Below are positions 1-8,420 of a stretch of DNA of 50,424 bases, in pieces. The notes beneath the pieces were generated by a model that saw only the letters and a program-made list of their open reading frames with translations, had not been told where the DNA came from and searched no databases. This DNA is from an uncultured Gammaproteobacteria bacterium (lineage in GTDB: Bacteria > Pseudomonadota > Gammaproteobacteria > Steroidobacterales > XN24). Made by a program: the position numbers and the translations under genes. Position 1 is the stretch's first letter. Every line of letters starts with the position of its first letter. The stretch is taken from contig CAMYOC010000036.1 in NCBI GenBank assembly GCA_947259915.1, forward strand, positions 1 to 50,424. The letters are read 5' to 3'.

Positions 1-964
1 CGTTACTGCCGAGGAACTGGTAGAGCCCGTCCCACAGATCGATCAATCTGACCACCGGGCGTTCCGGCTGGCGCAGGTCCATGTAATAGACCCCGTTTTC
101 GAAATAGCCCTCGGTGATCGTGAGCACCAGATAGTCGCCGTCCTCGGTGACTTCGCCGCTGGGCTGTCTGCGCGGATGATCGGTGACCGCATAGACCAGC
201 ACATCGCTGGTCTGGGGATCGCCGACGCGGTGATAAAAGATCTGCGCCTGCTGGCTGTCGTCGGCGCGTCCGTTCTCGTCCTGCGGATAGCGGTTGTAGA
301 CAAATCCGGCGCTGTCCGCCAGCCACGAAATCTGGCCGCCGAACTTGGCATCGCCGAGCACTTCGTCCAGGTCCCTGCCGGTGGTCAGATCGCGCACGTG
401 GATCGTAATCCAGTCGGTACCGCCATCGGACCGGGCGTAGGCGATCTTGCGGCCGTCCGGGCTGACGACAAAATTGGCCATGGCGATGGTGCCGTCTTCA
501 CTAAAGCCGTTGGGATCGATGGCGATCCCGGCCTCGCCGCCGGGTTCGTTGGCGACATACAGCACCGGCTGGTTGGCGACGCCGTCGCTGACTTCGAAGA
601 AATAGCGGCCGCCACGCTTCATCGGCACGCCCCAGGACTTATAGCTCCACAGGGTCTCGGCTCGCTCGCGGATCTGCTCGCGCTCCGGCAGCGACTCCAG
701 ATACGGCCGGGCGATCGCGTTTTGCGCCTTGACCCAGGTCGCCACCTCCGGTGAATCCAGATCCTCCATCCAGCGGTAGGGGTCGGGCACCCCGGTGCCA
801 AAATAGTCGTCGGTATGGTCACTACGGCGGGCGGCCGGATAGTGCATGGAATCGGTCTCCGCGGCAGCGGTATCCGGGGTTTCCGTGTTCATGTCCTCAG
901 CGTCCTGTGCGCAGGCGGTCGCCAGCATTACCAGCGCTACCGTGGTCACCAATCTTCCGTTCAT
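1..964 (-). CDS. Prolyl oligopeptidase family (S9) serine peptidase, lipoprotein, N-terminal part
   Basis: The gene starts at 964 and runs off the left edge, so 321 codons are visible and no stop is reached. The N-terminus is a signal peptide ending LATAC, with a lipobox-like cysteine at residue 18, so the protein is probably exported and lipid-anchored. After it comes the S9A entry sequence, with YFGTGVPDPYRWMED near residues 54-68, followed by beta-propeller sequence with SPDGRKIAYA and YLVLTITEGYF. These are typical of the propeller that gates the active site of prolyl oligopeptidases, which cleave short peptides after proline. The Ser-Asp-His catalytic domain lies outside the window, so activity cannot be judged. 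Oligopeptidase B is a less likely alternative. Confidence 0.88.
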   Translation of the reverse strand, partial: MNGRLVTTVALVMLATACAQDAEDMNTETPDTAAAETDSMHYPAARRSDHTDDYFGTGVPDPYRWMEDLDSPEVATWVKAQNAIARPYLESLPEREQIRERAETLWSYKSWGVPMKRGGRYFFEVSDGVANQPVLYVANEPGGEAGIAIDPNGFSEDGTIAMANFVVSPDGRKIAYARSDGGTDWITIHVRDLTTGRDLDEVLGDAKFGGQISWLADSAGFVYNRYPQDENGRADDSQQAQIFYHRVGDPQTSDVLVYAVTDHPRRQPSGEVTEDGDYLVLTITEGYFENGVYYMDLRQPERPVVRLIDLWDGLYQFLGSN

Positions 965-1164
965 GGTCGCTCCGCGCCCGGTCGGGGGTGGTCAAACTGC
1001 GGAGTCTAGCGGCTGGATCGGCGCGGACCAAGGTGGTGGGGGGATTCACTCGGGCGCGTTCGCAGCCGTTACCGGCCTCTCGTCCCTCGGGACGCAGGCG
1101 GTGATTCAGCAGAGACCCGGGCGGCGTGCGGGGTCGGACCCCGGGGCACGGACAGGGGGGCGGG

Positions 1165-1344
1165 TTACGCGGCCTTGCGAGTTTTCCGACCGGTCGGCGG
1201 CAGCGGGCCGGCGCCGGACTTTGTCTCGCCCGGAGAATCGGCATCGGTCCCGGGCTCGGGTTTCGTTGTTTTGTCGGTCTCACTGACGCGGCGCGAGGCT
1301 TCGCCTCGGGCCAGATCGATACTGAAGCGTTGTATGGGGTTCAT
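1165..1344 (-). CDS. Small basic protein of unknown function
   Basis: This 59-residue reading frame begins MNPIQRFSIDLARGEASRR and then becomes rich in Lys, Pro, Gly and Thr, ending GRKTRKAA. It has no signal peptide or membrane segment. Most codons end in G or C as in neighbouring genes, and it fills an otherwise empty gap. A TTG 12 bases upstream (1356) could also start it. A possible -10 element (TATGCT on the minus strand) lies just upstream. I do not recognise a family, and the frame could be chance. Confidence 0.45.
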   Translation of the reverse strand: MNPIQRFSIDLARGEASRRVSETDKTTKPEPGTDADSPGETKSGAGPLPPTGRKTRKAA

Positions 1345-1372
1345 GGTCGGTTCCAATTCTTAGTTGCGGCGC

Positions 1373-1378
1373 AGCATA
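1373..1378 (-). promoter_or_regulatory. Possible -10 element (TATGCT) upstream of the small ORF at 1165-1344
   Basis: On the minus strand TATGCT sits about 29 bases before the ATG at 1344, preceded by TGT. No convincing -35 element is visible at normal spacing. Confidence 0.2.
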
Positions 1379-1442
1379 ACAGGTCGGTCGCCGGTGCGTA
1401 TGGCTGTTTGCTTGCGGCGTAGGGTAGTGGCCCGACGAAGGG

Positions 1443-2249
1443 TCAATCTGGTCCGCTACAGCTTGCGTCGAGCACGAATCGCTGCAAAAAGTCCGCCACT
1501 ATCTCATTGCCACGGCTCGGCCAGACGTGGCCGGCATTGTAGAGGCCATAGATCGTCACTGCGCCGCCTGGACCCGGTACAAACTCGGTCAGACCTGGCG
1601 ACCACTGGCGCTTTTCTCCGGTAGCCCGATTGAGTTTTGCCAGTGCCACAACGGTGTCCTGCCAGGCCTCTGTGTATTCCCTCGGCTCCTGCCGGCCAAA
1701 CAGATAAAGCACCGGCCGCGGTGTGCCAGTCGCGGAGATGGTTTCGTAGAGCGCGCCAACGGGCGCGAACGCGGCGAAGCGACAGGGCCGGTCGCGCAAC
1801 AGGTTGAACGTCATATGCCCGCCGTTGGAGAAACCGGTCACATAGACCCGGTCCGGATCGATCCGGTAGCGCTGGGGCAGGATCTCGAGCAGCCGGTCGA
1901 CAAACGGCAGATCGCGATTCTCATCGTTGTCGGGGAAACCCTGCCATCCTCTCATGCCCTTCCGCTCGGGCCGGCGGCGACCCTCGGGATAGGCGACGGT
2001 GGCTTCCGGCCAGTCTTTGTGGAAGGCGACCACCCTGGCGAAATTACTGGCGCTGTCCCCCAGGCCATGAAATACGAGCACCAGCGGCGACGCTTGCCGG
2101 TCCGCTTCGGCACCGGGGAATACACGCACTTCCCTGGTGGCTTCGCCGACCTGTATCTCGAGGATCTCCGCGGCGGTGGCCGCGGTCGTCGCCAGCACCA
2201 GCCCGAAGCAGAGAGCCATCGCGGCCATCCTGGCTGTCGTGTGTGCCAC
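1443..2249 (-). CDS. PHB depolymerase / LpqC-like exported alpha/beta-hydrolase esterase
   Basis: A 268-residue exported hydrolase. Residues 1-27 form a signal peptide ending ATAA. The fold is shown by the oxyanion strand LVLVFHGLGDS (57-67), the nucleophile elbow GFSNGG with Ser141, and GHVWP with His241 as the likely catalytic histidine. This pattern fits the extracellular esterases related to polyhydroxybutyrate depolymerases and feruloyl esterases, so the substrate is probably an ester polymer or aromatic ester; which one cannot be told. The GTG start at 2249 lies 5 bases after the stop of the MscS gene, so the two are probably cotranscribed. An ATG at codon 8 is an alternative start. Confidence 0.82.
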   Translation of the reverse strand: MAHTTARMAAMALCFGLVLATTAATAAEILEIQVGEATREVRVFPGAEADRQASPLVLVFHGLGDSASNFARVVAFHKDWPEATVAYPEGRRRPERKGMRGWQGFPDNDENRDLPFVDRLLEILPQRYRIDPDRVYVTGFSNGGHMTFNLLRDRPCRFAAFAPVGALYETISATGTPRPVLYLFGRQEPREYTEAWQDTVVALAKLNRATGEKRQWSPGLTEFVPGPGGAVTIYGLYNAGHVWPSRGNEIVADFLQRFVLDASCSGPD

Positions 2250-2254
2250 GGCGA

Positions 2255-3343
2255 CTATCTGTCGATGGTTCCGGGCGCCACCATCGAGCGGATGTAGTGC
2301 TCCTGCCGCGGATAGGGGAAATCGATCCCGGATTCGTTAAAGGCCTTGTAGATCGAGACGATCAGTTCATCGGTCACCGCGCCGCGCAGCACGGGCGCGT
2401 TGACCCAGCACAACAACTCGAGATCTATGCTCCAGTCGCCAAAGCGTCGGTAGCGGACCCGTGCTTCCGGCGCTGCAGCCACCCGCGGATGGGCAGTGGC
2501 GATGTTCATCAGGACTTCGCGCACCTTGTCCAGATCCTCGCCGTAACAGACGCCGATCGGGATACGGATGCGGTACTTCGGATACGGGCCACCGCTCTCG
2601 TTGACGATCTTGGAATTGCCCATCAGCGAGTTCGGCACGGTGACCTCGACATCGTCCCGGGTCAGCAGACGGGTCGAGCGGATACCGATATGGGTGATCC
2701 GTCCGCGTTCGCCAGAGTCGAGCACCACATAGTCGCCGATCCGGTAGGGCGCATCGGCGATGATAAATACGCCGGCGAACAGGTTTGCCAGCGTGTCCTT
2801 GGCGGCGAAACTCAGCGCCAGACCAATGATGCCCGCCGACGCCACCCAGGCGGTGATATCGACTTCCCAGATCTGCAGCACGATGTACGCGCCCAGCGCG
2901 ACCATCACCAGCAGCGTGAGATTGTCGAACAGAGGCAGTGTCGCCGGCTGGATCAGCCGCGCGCCCTCGGGCTGATTAGCGAGCAGGCGACAGACAAAGC
3001 GCAGCACCCGGATCGCAAATTGTATCCACACAAACACCAGGATCGTGCGCAGCACGCCGATGGTCGCGAACTCGGCGGTCTCGTGCATCTGCAGCAGCAG
3101 GGTGGCCGCGCCGAGACCGGCCAGCAGCAGGGTCACGGTCACCGGTCGTTTTACGTTGGTGAGGAACAGATCGTCGAGATGGGTTTTGGTGCGGGCCGCC
3201 CCACGCTTGATCAGCGAAATGACCCAGGACGCGATCCAGGCCAGCACGATGCCGAGGGCGACCGCGAGGACCGCCTGCAGGTAACGGTTGTCGCCGATCA
3301 TGCCCACCGCATGCTCGATCAACAGGGCAATTTCCTTTGGCAT
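2255..3343 (-). CDS. MscS-family mechanosensitive ion channel
   Basis: A 362-residue membrane protein. Several hydrophobic helices occupy roughly residues 15-185. They are followed by the pore-lining helix and beta-domain signature: LALSFAAKDTLANLFAGVFI near 177-196, then PYRIGDYVVLDSGERGRITHIGIRSTRLLT, and VPNSLMGNSKIVN. These are hallmarks of MscS channels, which open under membrane tension to release solutes during osmotic downshock. The C-terminal alpha/beta domain is complete. It starts with ATG at 3343 and is followed at 5 bases by the esterase gene. Confidence 0.93.
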   Translation of the reverse strand: MPKEIALLIEHAVGMIGDNRYLQAVLAVALGIVLAWIASWVISLIKRGAARTKTHLDDLFLTNVKRPVTVTLLLAGLGAATLLLQMHETAEFATIGVLRTILVFVWIQFAIRVLRFVCRLLANQPEGARLIQPATLPLFDNLTLLVMVALGAYIVLQIWEVDITAWVASAGIIGLALSFAAKDTLANLFAGVFIIADAPYRIGDYVVLDSGERGRITHIGIRSTRLLTRDDVEVTVPNSLMGNSKIVNESGGPYPKYRIRIPIGVCYGEDLDKVREVLMNIATAHPRVAAAPEARVRYRRFGDWSIDLELLCWVNAPVLRGAVTDELIVSIYKAFNESGIDFPYPRQEHYIRSMVAPGTIDR

Positions 3344-3436
3344 AGATCTTGTCTCGCTCGATTCGCTGTCAGATGTCCGCGATGACCCGGGGCTATGCCC
3401 TTGACGCTGCCCCCGATGGTACCCGACCAGTCAGGG

Positions 3437-3901
3437 CTATTGATCCCTGGCGGCGTCGCCGGCCTCTGGATCCGGCTCGAAGATCATGCCGATGATGCGC
3501 CATTGATTCACCTGGGGATAGTCGTTGATAAAGGAGCGGTCGATGATCTCGGAGGACGCGCCGCGGACCGGGAATTCCATCACCGTGGTGTTGGGCTGAT
3601 TGTTGCGGTCGGAGCCGCGGAACAGGATGCTGACCCAGCCGGGCCCGGGTGCCCGCGCCACCCGGGCGTGGACCTCGATCAATCTGGAGTTGCGGTAATA
3701 GAGGATCGTGCCGCGCAGACAAAAACCCCGGTCCTCGTCACACAGGCGGCTTTCCCGCAGCAACAGATCGGGCACATCGGCGGCCACGGGGGAGGCGAGC
3801 AGCGCAACAAAAGGAAGCAAGACCCGGGCGAGTCGCAAGAGCTTGGTGTAACCGGCGAACACAGCCTGACAACCATAACGGATCGCCCCGGCCATGAACA
3901 T
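3437..3901 (-). CDS. Exported protein of unknown function
   Basis: A 154-residue protein. A long basic N-region is followed by a hydrophobic stretch, LLPFVALLASPVAA, and a likely signal peptidase site before DVPDLLL at about residue 42. The mature part contains RLCDEDRGFCLRG, with two cysteines that could form a disulfide, and a beta-rich stretch ending WRIIGMIFEPDP. I do not recognise the family. It lies 93 bases upstream of the MscS gene on the same strand, so it may lead that transcription unit. The start is uncertain because no clear ribosome-binding site precedes either of the first two ATG codons. Confidence 0.62.
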   Translation of the reverse strand: MFMAGAIRYGCQAVFAGYTKLLRLARVLLPFVALLASPVAADVPDLLLRESRLCDEDRGFCLRGTILYYRNSRLIEVHARVARAPGPGWVSILFRGSDRNNQPNTTVMEFPVRGASSEIIDRSFINDYPQVNQWRIIGMIFEPDPEAGDAARDQ

Positions 3902-4068
3902 AGCGGCCGCAACCCCGCTGACGCCGGATTTCCAATCTGTAAATCAGTACCTTGACTCTGACCCTTAAAGCGCGATAACAACAAGCCGTGGATACTGCAC
4001 GGTGTCGACACGCGAGGCCGAGCGGATCCGCGCCATCGGGCTTTAAGGCCCTGCGGAGGTGACGCGGC

Positions 4069-4698
4069 ATGAGTGAGGACAGGAAACACGCCCGGGTGGT
4101 CGCCAGCGCCAATGTGCGCGAATTCTTCCGCGAGTCGGTGGATGTGGCGATCGAACGTCAGCGGCTTGAAGCCGAGGACCACACGGTCCATTACGTGGTC
4201 AACATGCTGACCCTGTTCACCCGTGCCGAGGAACTCTACGGCAGCGGCCCGGAGCGTCGTCTGCCACCGCTGGCGGCGATGCTGGCCGAAGCGGTCGAAG
4301 CACCGTCGACGCGTGATTCGGATCGCGCCTTGCAGCGGCTGGGTGACGTCGCCTTGTTTATGGCCGGGTTCTTTCCCGATTATCTGGCGCGCCGTCCGGT
4401 GGACGTGGATTACTACATCCGCATGGGCGGGTCCGCCTACGGCACGCTCGCCGATCGTTCACGCAGCACCAGCCACGGCAACGGTCTCTCCGACATCTTC
4501 GCCGAGCTGGCGGACAAATTCGCGGCGTTTGTCGAGATCCTTGGCGAGATCGCGGATCTCGGGCGGCGCTACACGCCGCGCGACATCCTGCGGCTCTACG
4601 AACTGTGGATCGCCACCGGCAGCCGCCGCGCCCGGGAGCGACTCGACGCGCTGGGCGTACAGGTCAGTCCCGGGTTTGCCAGCAGCCGGCAGCACTAA
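4069..4698 (+). CDS. Protein of unknown function, first of a two-gene cassette
   Basis: A 209-residue soluble protein with no signal peptide or membrane helix, predicted by eye to be largely alpha-helical. Recognisable stretches are NVREFFRESVDVAIERQ near residue 17, HYVVNMLTLFTRAEELY near 44, and FMAGFFPDYLARRPVDVDYY near 101. GAGGTGAC lies upstream of the ATG at a workable distance. I do not recognise a named domain. The next gene starts 11 bases after its stop, so the two are almost certainly coexpressed and may act together. Confidence 0.8.
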   Translation: MSEDRKHARVVASANVREFFRESVDVAIERQRLEAEDHTVHYVVNMLTLFTRAEELYGSGPERRLPPLAAMLAEAVEAPSTRDSDRALQRLGDVALFMAGFFPDYLARRPVDVDYYIRMGGSAYGTLADRSRSTSHGNGLSDIFAELADKFAAFVEILGEIADLGRRYTPRDILRLYELWIATGSRRARERLDALGVQVSPGFASSRQH

Positions 4699-4709
4699 GG
4701 GCGGCACGG

Positions 4710-5369
4710 ATGCGGCTGCTGCATCGTCTGCAGGGCCTGGTCGAACGTACCTATGACGTGGCCAATCCCCATCGGGTCACCGATTTTCTGGTGACCTGTC
4801 CCCAGCTGGCCGCAACGCTTGGTCTGAGTCCGGCCGCAGTCGCCAGCGGCGAACAGGTATTGGTGTCCGGTGATCAGGATCAGGTCGATCTGACCGTGTT
4901 TCTCGATGGCGACATGCTCGACAAGCTGCGTGCGCAGAATCCGATGCGGGAACTGCACGACGGCAATCTCGATCACTTCTGGACCGCGCTGGAAGGCGTC
5001 AGCCACTTCGTCTATCTGGTGTGGAGCGCGCGCATGGGCCGTCAGGTCACCCGGCTGGAGCTGGAGTTGCAGGCCGAGGTGGACAAGTTCGTGTTGACCG
5101 CCACCCTGGTCGCGGCCCAGCGTGGCGGCCGGATACCGAGGGAGCTTCATCGATGGTTGTTCGATCTGCCGGGCATCGATCCCGCGCTGGCAGAGGAAGC
5201 GGCCGAGCGTTATGCAGCGGCCAATCGATACGCCGGCCGTTATTGTCTGGGGCTGGCGCAGCGCTATCTGAAACGCGGTGACCGGGCGTCGATGATGCCT
5301 GAATTGCGGCGCTTTTATCGTCTGGGTCAGGGCGGCAAGATCCACCGCATCGAGAGAGATAGTTACTGA
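4710..5369 (+). CDS. Protein of unknown function, second of a two-gene cassette
   Basis: A 219-residue soluble protein starting MRLLHRLQGLVERTYDVANP. It contains SGDQDQVDLTVFLDGDMLDKL near residues 52-72 and a central helical part around FWTALEGVSHFVYLVWSARM, followed by LELELQAEVDKFV. The start chosen is the ATG at 4710, after AAGG at 4697-4700; the open frame extends upstream but overlaps the previous gene. Its 3' end overlaps the stop of the converging cupin gene by 7 bases. I do not recognise the function. The acidic Asp-rich stretch could bind metal, but that is only a guess. Confidence 0.8.
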   Translation: MRLLHRLQGLVERTYDVANPHRVTDFLVTCPQLAATLGLSPAAVASGEQVLVSGDQDQVDLTVFLDGDMLDKLRAQNPMRELHDGNLDHFWTALEGVSHFVYLVWSARMGRQVTRLELELQAEVDKFVLTATLVAAQRGGRIPRELHRWLFDLPGIDPALAEEAAERYAAANRYAGRYCLGLAQRYLKRGDRASMMPELRRFYRLGQGGKIHRIERDSY

Positions 5370-6028
5370 TCCGTCACCACCTGCAGGTGGCCACGCTTGA
5401 GATAGAACAAGGCGCCCGACTTGCTGCTGAAACGCCGCCGGGTGCCGGGCGGCAGACGCAGCCAGCTGTCGGCCGGATGCTGACCCTCGGTGTCTTCGAT
5501 GATGCCCTCGAGCACCAGAATCTCCACGCCCCCGGGCCACGATTTATCCGGCAGCGTCGCGCCGGCCTCGAGGCGCACCAGCGCCACGGCCTCGTCGTCG
5601 TGCCGGTGTAAGGGCAGCCGGCTGCCTGCGGTATCCAGATCCGACCAGGTGGCGGCGCGTGTATCGATGACCACTCGTTCGAGGTCATCGCTGGCGAACT
5701 GACGCAGCTTGACGAAAAGGACGCAGCCAGCGGTGCTGTAAGGGGTGTGGATGCTGCCGGGTGGATTGCGCACGTAGGTGCCGGCCGGATAGTCCCCATG
5801 CTCGTCGGAGAACACGCCCTCCAGCACCAGGAATTCTTCGCCGCGATCATGACGGTGCGCCGGGAAGCGGCTGTTTTGCGGGTAGCGCACCACGCTGGTG
5901 GCCCGGGCCACCTCGCCGCCGTCACGATCCAGCATCCGCCGCTGCACGCTGCCGTCCGGCGATGGCTGCCACGGTAATTCGCTGAGCAGGGCAGCGGCCG
6001 GTCTGGAGAGGTCTGCGTTGAGCTTCAT
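5363..6028 (-). CDS. ChrR-like double-cupin protein
   Basis: A 221-residue protein made of two cupin repeats. The first has FPAHRHDRGEEFLVLEG (about 55-71) then GTYVRNPPGSIHTP, a complete His/His/Glu...His metal site. The second has LPLHRHDDEAVALVRLE and EILVLEGIIEDTEGQHPADSWLRLPPG, a more degenerate site. This arrangement matches the ChrR-type cupin domain of anti-sigma factors and free-standing metal-binding cupins. There is no adjacent ECF sigma gene and no zinc-binding N-terminal anti-sigma domain is visible, so an anti-sigma role is doubtful. A stress-related or dioxygenase-like role is possible. Confidence 0.82.
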   Translation of the reverse strand: MKLNADLSRPAAALLSELPWQPSPDGSVQRRMLDRDGGEVARATSVVRYPQNSRFPAHRHDRGEEFLVLEGVFSDEHGDYPAGTYVRNPPGSIHTPYSTAGCVLFVKLRQFASDDLERVVIDTRAATWSDLDTAGSRLPLHRHDDEAVALVRLEAGATLPDKSWPGGVEILVLEGIIEDTEGQHPADSWLRLPPGTRRRFSSKSGALFYLKRGHLQVVTDQ

Positions 6029-6102
6029 TTGTTGTGTTAATCACGCGCGCGCCGCGCCGGATGGCTTATTATCCGATGAATCTATGCCCAACGGGAGCAG
6101 GA

Positions 6103-8415
6103 ATGTCTGATATCAGGGTAACGCTGGAGGCTTTTGCCGCCGGCGAGCTCGACTATGCGGAGCTGCATCGCAGGCTGAATGCCGCGCTCGCTGCCGGGCT
6201 GAGCACCGACGCCGCTGTCGCCGCTCTGGACGCGATCCGCGACGCGGGCGGACTCTCAGTCGGTCTCTACAACGTGCTGTATCGGGCGATCACGCGGGTC
6301 TCCGATGGGGAAGACACGTCGCCATTCGCGGGCTCCGGAGCTACGACGCCGGCTGCGTCCAGCGAGACGGACACCGAGGAAACCGGCGACGAGCCCGATG
6401 CCGCCGAAGCCGGGGACACGCGCGCAGACGAACTGCCGCAGATGTTCACCGAGCCGGAGACGCTGCTCGAGGATGAGCTGCCGGAAGTCACGGCAGCCGG
6501 TCCGAAGCCGGTCGAACCGACGCGGACAGAACCGGACGAGGATGATACGGAGGTCGGTGAGACGTCCGGCGCGGAACCTGCCGAGGCGCCGACTCCGCTG
6601 CCGTCCGGGCGCTGGCTGGCGCAGCCCGGTTGGGAGATGTCTGATGAGGAGAAAGGCGAGGCCGACGCGGCGCCCGAACCCGGGCCGGAGGAGGAACCCG
6701 GCGCGGGGGATCAGGAGCAAGAGGATGATTCACCCCTGCCCGAGGCCGGCGACGTAGTCGGCGGCCGTTATGTCATCCAGTCGATCCTCGGCCGCGGTGG
6801 CATGGGCATCGTGTTCCGGGCCCGCGATCGCTACCGCGAAGGCGCTGCTGCCGATGATGTTGATCTGGCTCTGAAGCTTTTGAAGCCGGAACTCCGGCGC
6901 CACGAAGACGCGGAGCGGCGACTGCTGCTCGAGGCGCTGCAAGGCCAGGCATTGATGCACCCCAATCTGGTGCGCATCTTCGACTACGGCGAAGCCGAGG
7001 GCATGCCCTATGTGACGATGGAGCTGCTGGATGGCGAGTCCTTGCGCAGCGCTATCACCCGGCGCACCCCGGTGGGTTTTCCGCCGGCCGAGGCGCTGCC
7101 CATCATCCGCGGCATCGCCTCGGGGCTCGCCCATCTTCACCAGCGCGGCTATGTGCACAGTGATCTCAAGCCGGGCAACCTGTTCCTGTGTCGCGGCGAC
7201 GAGCCGAAGCTGCTGGATTTCGGACTGACCCGGCGTCCGGGACGGGCTTTGGAGCCGGTACTCGACGGCGCCGGATTGCCATCGAGGACGCCGGCCTACG
7301 CCAGTCCCCAGGTGCTCGCCGGCGAGGCGCCTGAAAGCAGGGATGACGTGTTTTCCCTTGGCTGTGTGGCCTTCGAATTGGTGACGGGTCGTCATCCCTT
7401 CAACCGGCTGGCGGCGGACGATGCGATGGCGCGCAAAGTCAGGCCAGGACGGATCAAGGGTATTGCCGCTCACCAGCGACGCGCGATCAAACGTGCATTG
7501 AGCTTTGTGCCCACGCGCCGATTCGCCGACGCCAACGCGTTCCTGAGCGCCATGGGCCTCGGCGATCGCCCCAGGGGTGGCCGCCTGGCGGGTTTCCTGC
7601 CCGGCGCACTGGCCGGTGCACTGGCCGGCATCCTGGTCACGATCGCGGTCATAAATCCCGACGGTCCGCTGCACAGCCTTCTCGTCCGGATGCCCGCCGC
7701 GGAACAGCGCGAACCACCGGCGACCGCTCCCGCGACGCCGCCGGTCACGCCGCCGGTTGCCGCCGCAAGCAGCGACGTCCCCAGTCAGCGGTCAGACGCG
7801 TTGTCGCCAGGCGGCACGTTTTCACCAGGGGTCGCCGGCGAGCCGGGCAGCAGCGCAACCGGCGTCCCGCAGGTCGATGCCGCGGGTAACGAACCACCAC
7901 GTCCTGAGCCGGCACCCGGGCGCGCTGTCGATGCGGGAGACCGGGGTGCAGATACTGGCACCGCTATGCCGGCGGATAACTCGCCCGCAACATCGGTAGA
8001 CGCTGACCCGACGCCGGCGCCGATCGTCACAGAACAGCCGGAGCCGGTGGCGCCGCCACCCCAGGGGCCCGGTCGTCTGCAGCTGGACGCTGCAAATTAT
8101 CGGGTCGACGAGTCCAGCGCGGTGCTGATTGCCAGAGTGATACGCACCGGGGGCAGCGGCGGCACTGTCGCGTTCCGCTGGCGCACGCTGCCGGGATCAG
8201 CCAGCGCCGATCAGGACTACATCGGCACCGACTGGCAGCGGGTAGAATTTGCCGATGGTCAGGCCGTGACACGTTTGTTCGTGCCGCTGGTCAACGATGG
8301 CCGCGCCGAATCGAGCGAGACCTTTACCCTGGAGATCGCAGATGCGGAGGGCGGCGCCGAACTCGGATCCCGCACCAGCGCCGAGGTCAGCATCATCGAC
8401 GACGACGCCGGCTAG
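6103..8415 (+). CDS. Membrane-anchored Ser/Thr protein kinase with C-terminal Calx-beta domain
   Basis: A 770-residue protein. Residues 1-70 are helical; about 75-215 is a long acidic Glu/Asp/Pro linker. The kinase domain (about 220-480) has the glycine loop GRGGMG at 230, ATP-binding Lys258, a catalytic loop HSDLKPGN with Asp354, and DFG at 372. A single membrane helix lies at about 495-517, then a Pro/Ala/Thr-rich stalk, and a Calx-beta domain at 657-770 containing ASADQDYIGTDW and SETFTLEI. The kinase would thus be cytoplasmic and the Calx-beta domain periplasmic. The HRD arginine is Ser353, as in related bacterial kinases. The ATG at 6103 was chosen because GGGAGCAGGA sits just before it; earlier in-frame starts exist. 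It ends 5 bases from the converging OmpA-type gene. Confidence 0.9.
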   Translation: MSDIRVTLEAFAAGELDYAELHRRLNAALAAGLSTDAAVAALDAIRDAGGLSVGLYNVLYRAITRVSDGEDTSPFAGSGATTPAASSETDTEETGDEPDAAEAGDTRADELPQMFTEPETLLEDELPEVTAAGPKPVEPTRTEPDEDDTEVGETSGAEPAEAPTPLPSGRWLAQPGWEMSDEEKGEADAAPEPGPEEEPGAGDQEQEDDSPLPEAGDVVGGRYVIQSILGRGGMGIVFRARDRYREGAAADDVDLALKLLKPELRRHEDAERRLLLEALQGQALMHPNLVRIFDYGEAEGMPYVTMELLDGESLRSAITRRTPVGFPPAEALPIIRGIASGLAHLHQRGYVHSDLKPGNLFLCRGDEPKLLDFGLTRRPGRALEPVLDGAGLPSRTPAYASPQVLAGEAPESRDDVFSLGCVAFELVTGRHPFNRLAADDAMARKVRPGRIKGIAAHQRRAIKRALSFVPTRRFADANAFLSAMGLGDRPRGGRLAGFLPGALAGALAGILVTIAVINPDGPLHSLLVRMPAAEQREPPATAPATPPVTPPVAAASSDVPSQRSDALSPGGTFSPGVAGEPGSSATGVPQVDAAGNEPPRPEPAPGRAVDAGDRGADTGTAMPADNSPATSVDADPTPAPIVTEQPEPVAPPPQGPGRLQLDAANYRVDESSAVLIARVIRTGGSGGTVAFRWRTLPGSASADQDYIGTDWQRVEFADGQAVTRLFVPLVNDGRAESSETFTLEIADAEGGAELGSRTSAEVSIIDDDAG

Positions 8416-8420
8416 CCCGG

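Noticed and set aside
1130..1142. GGGGT/ACCCC hairpin downstream of the small ORF at 1165-1344
   Set aside because: Five-base stem with a three-base loop and no T run; too weak to call a terminator.
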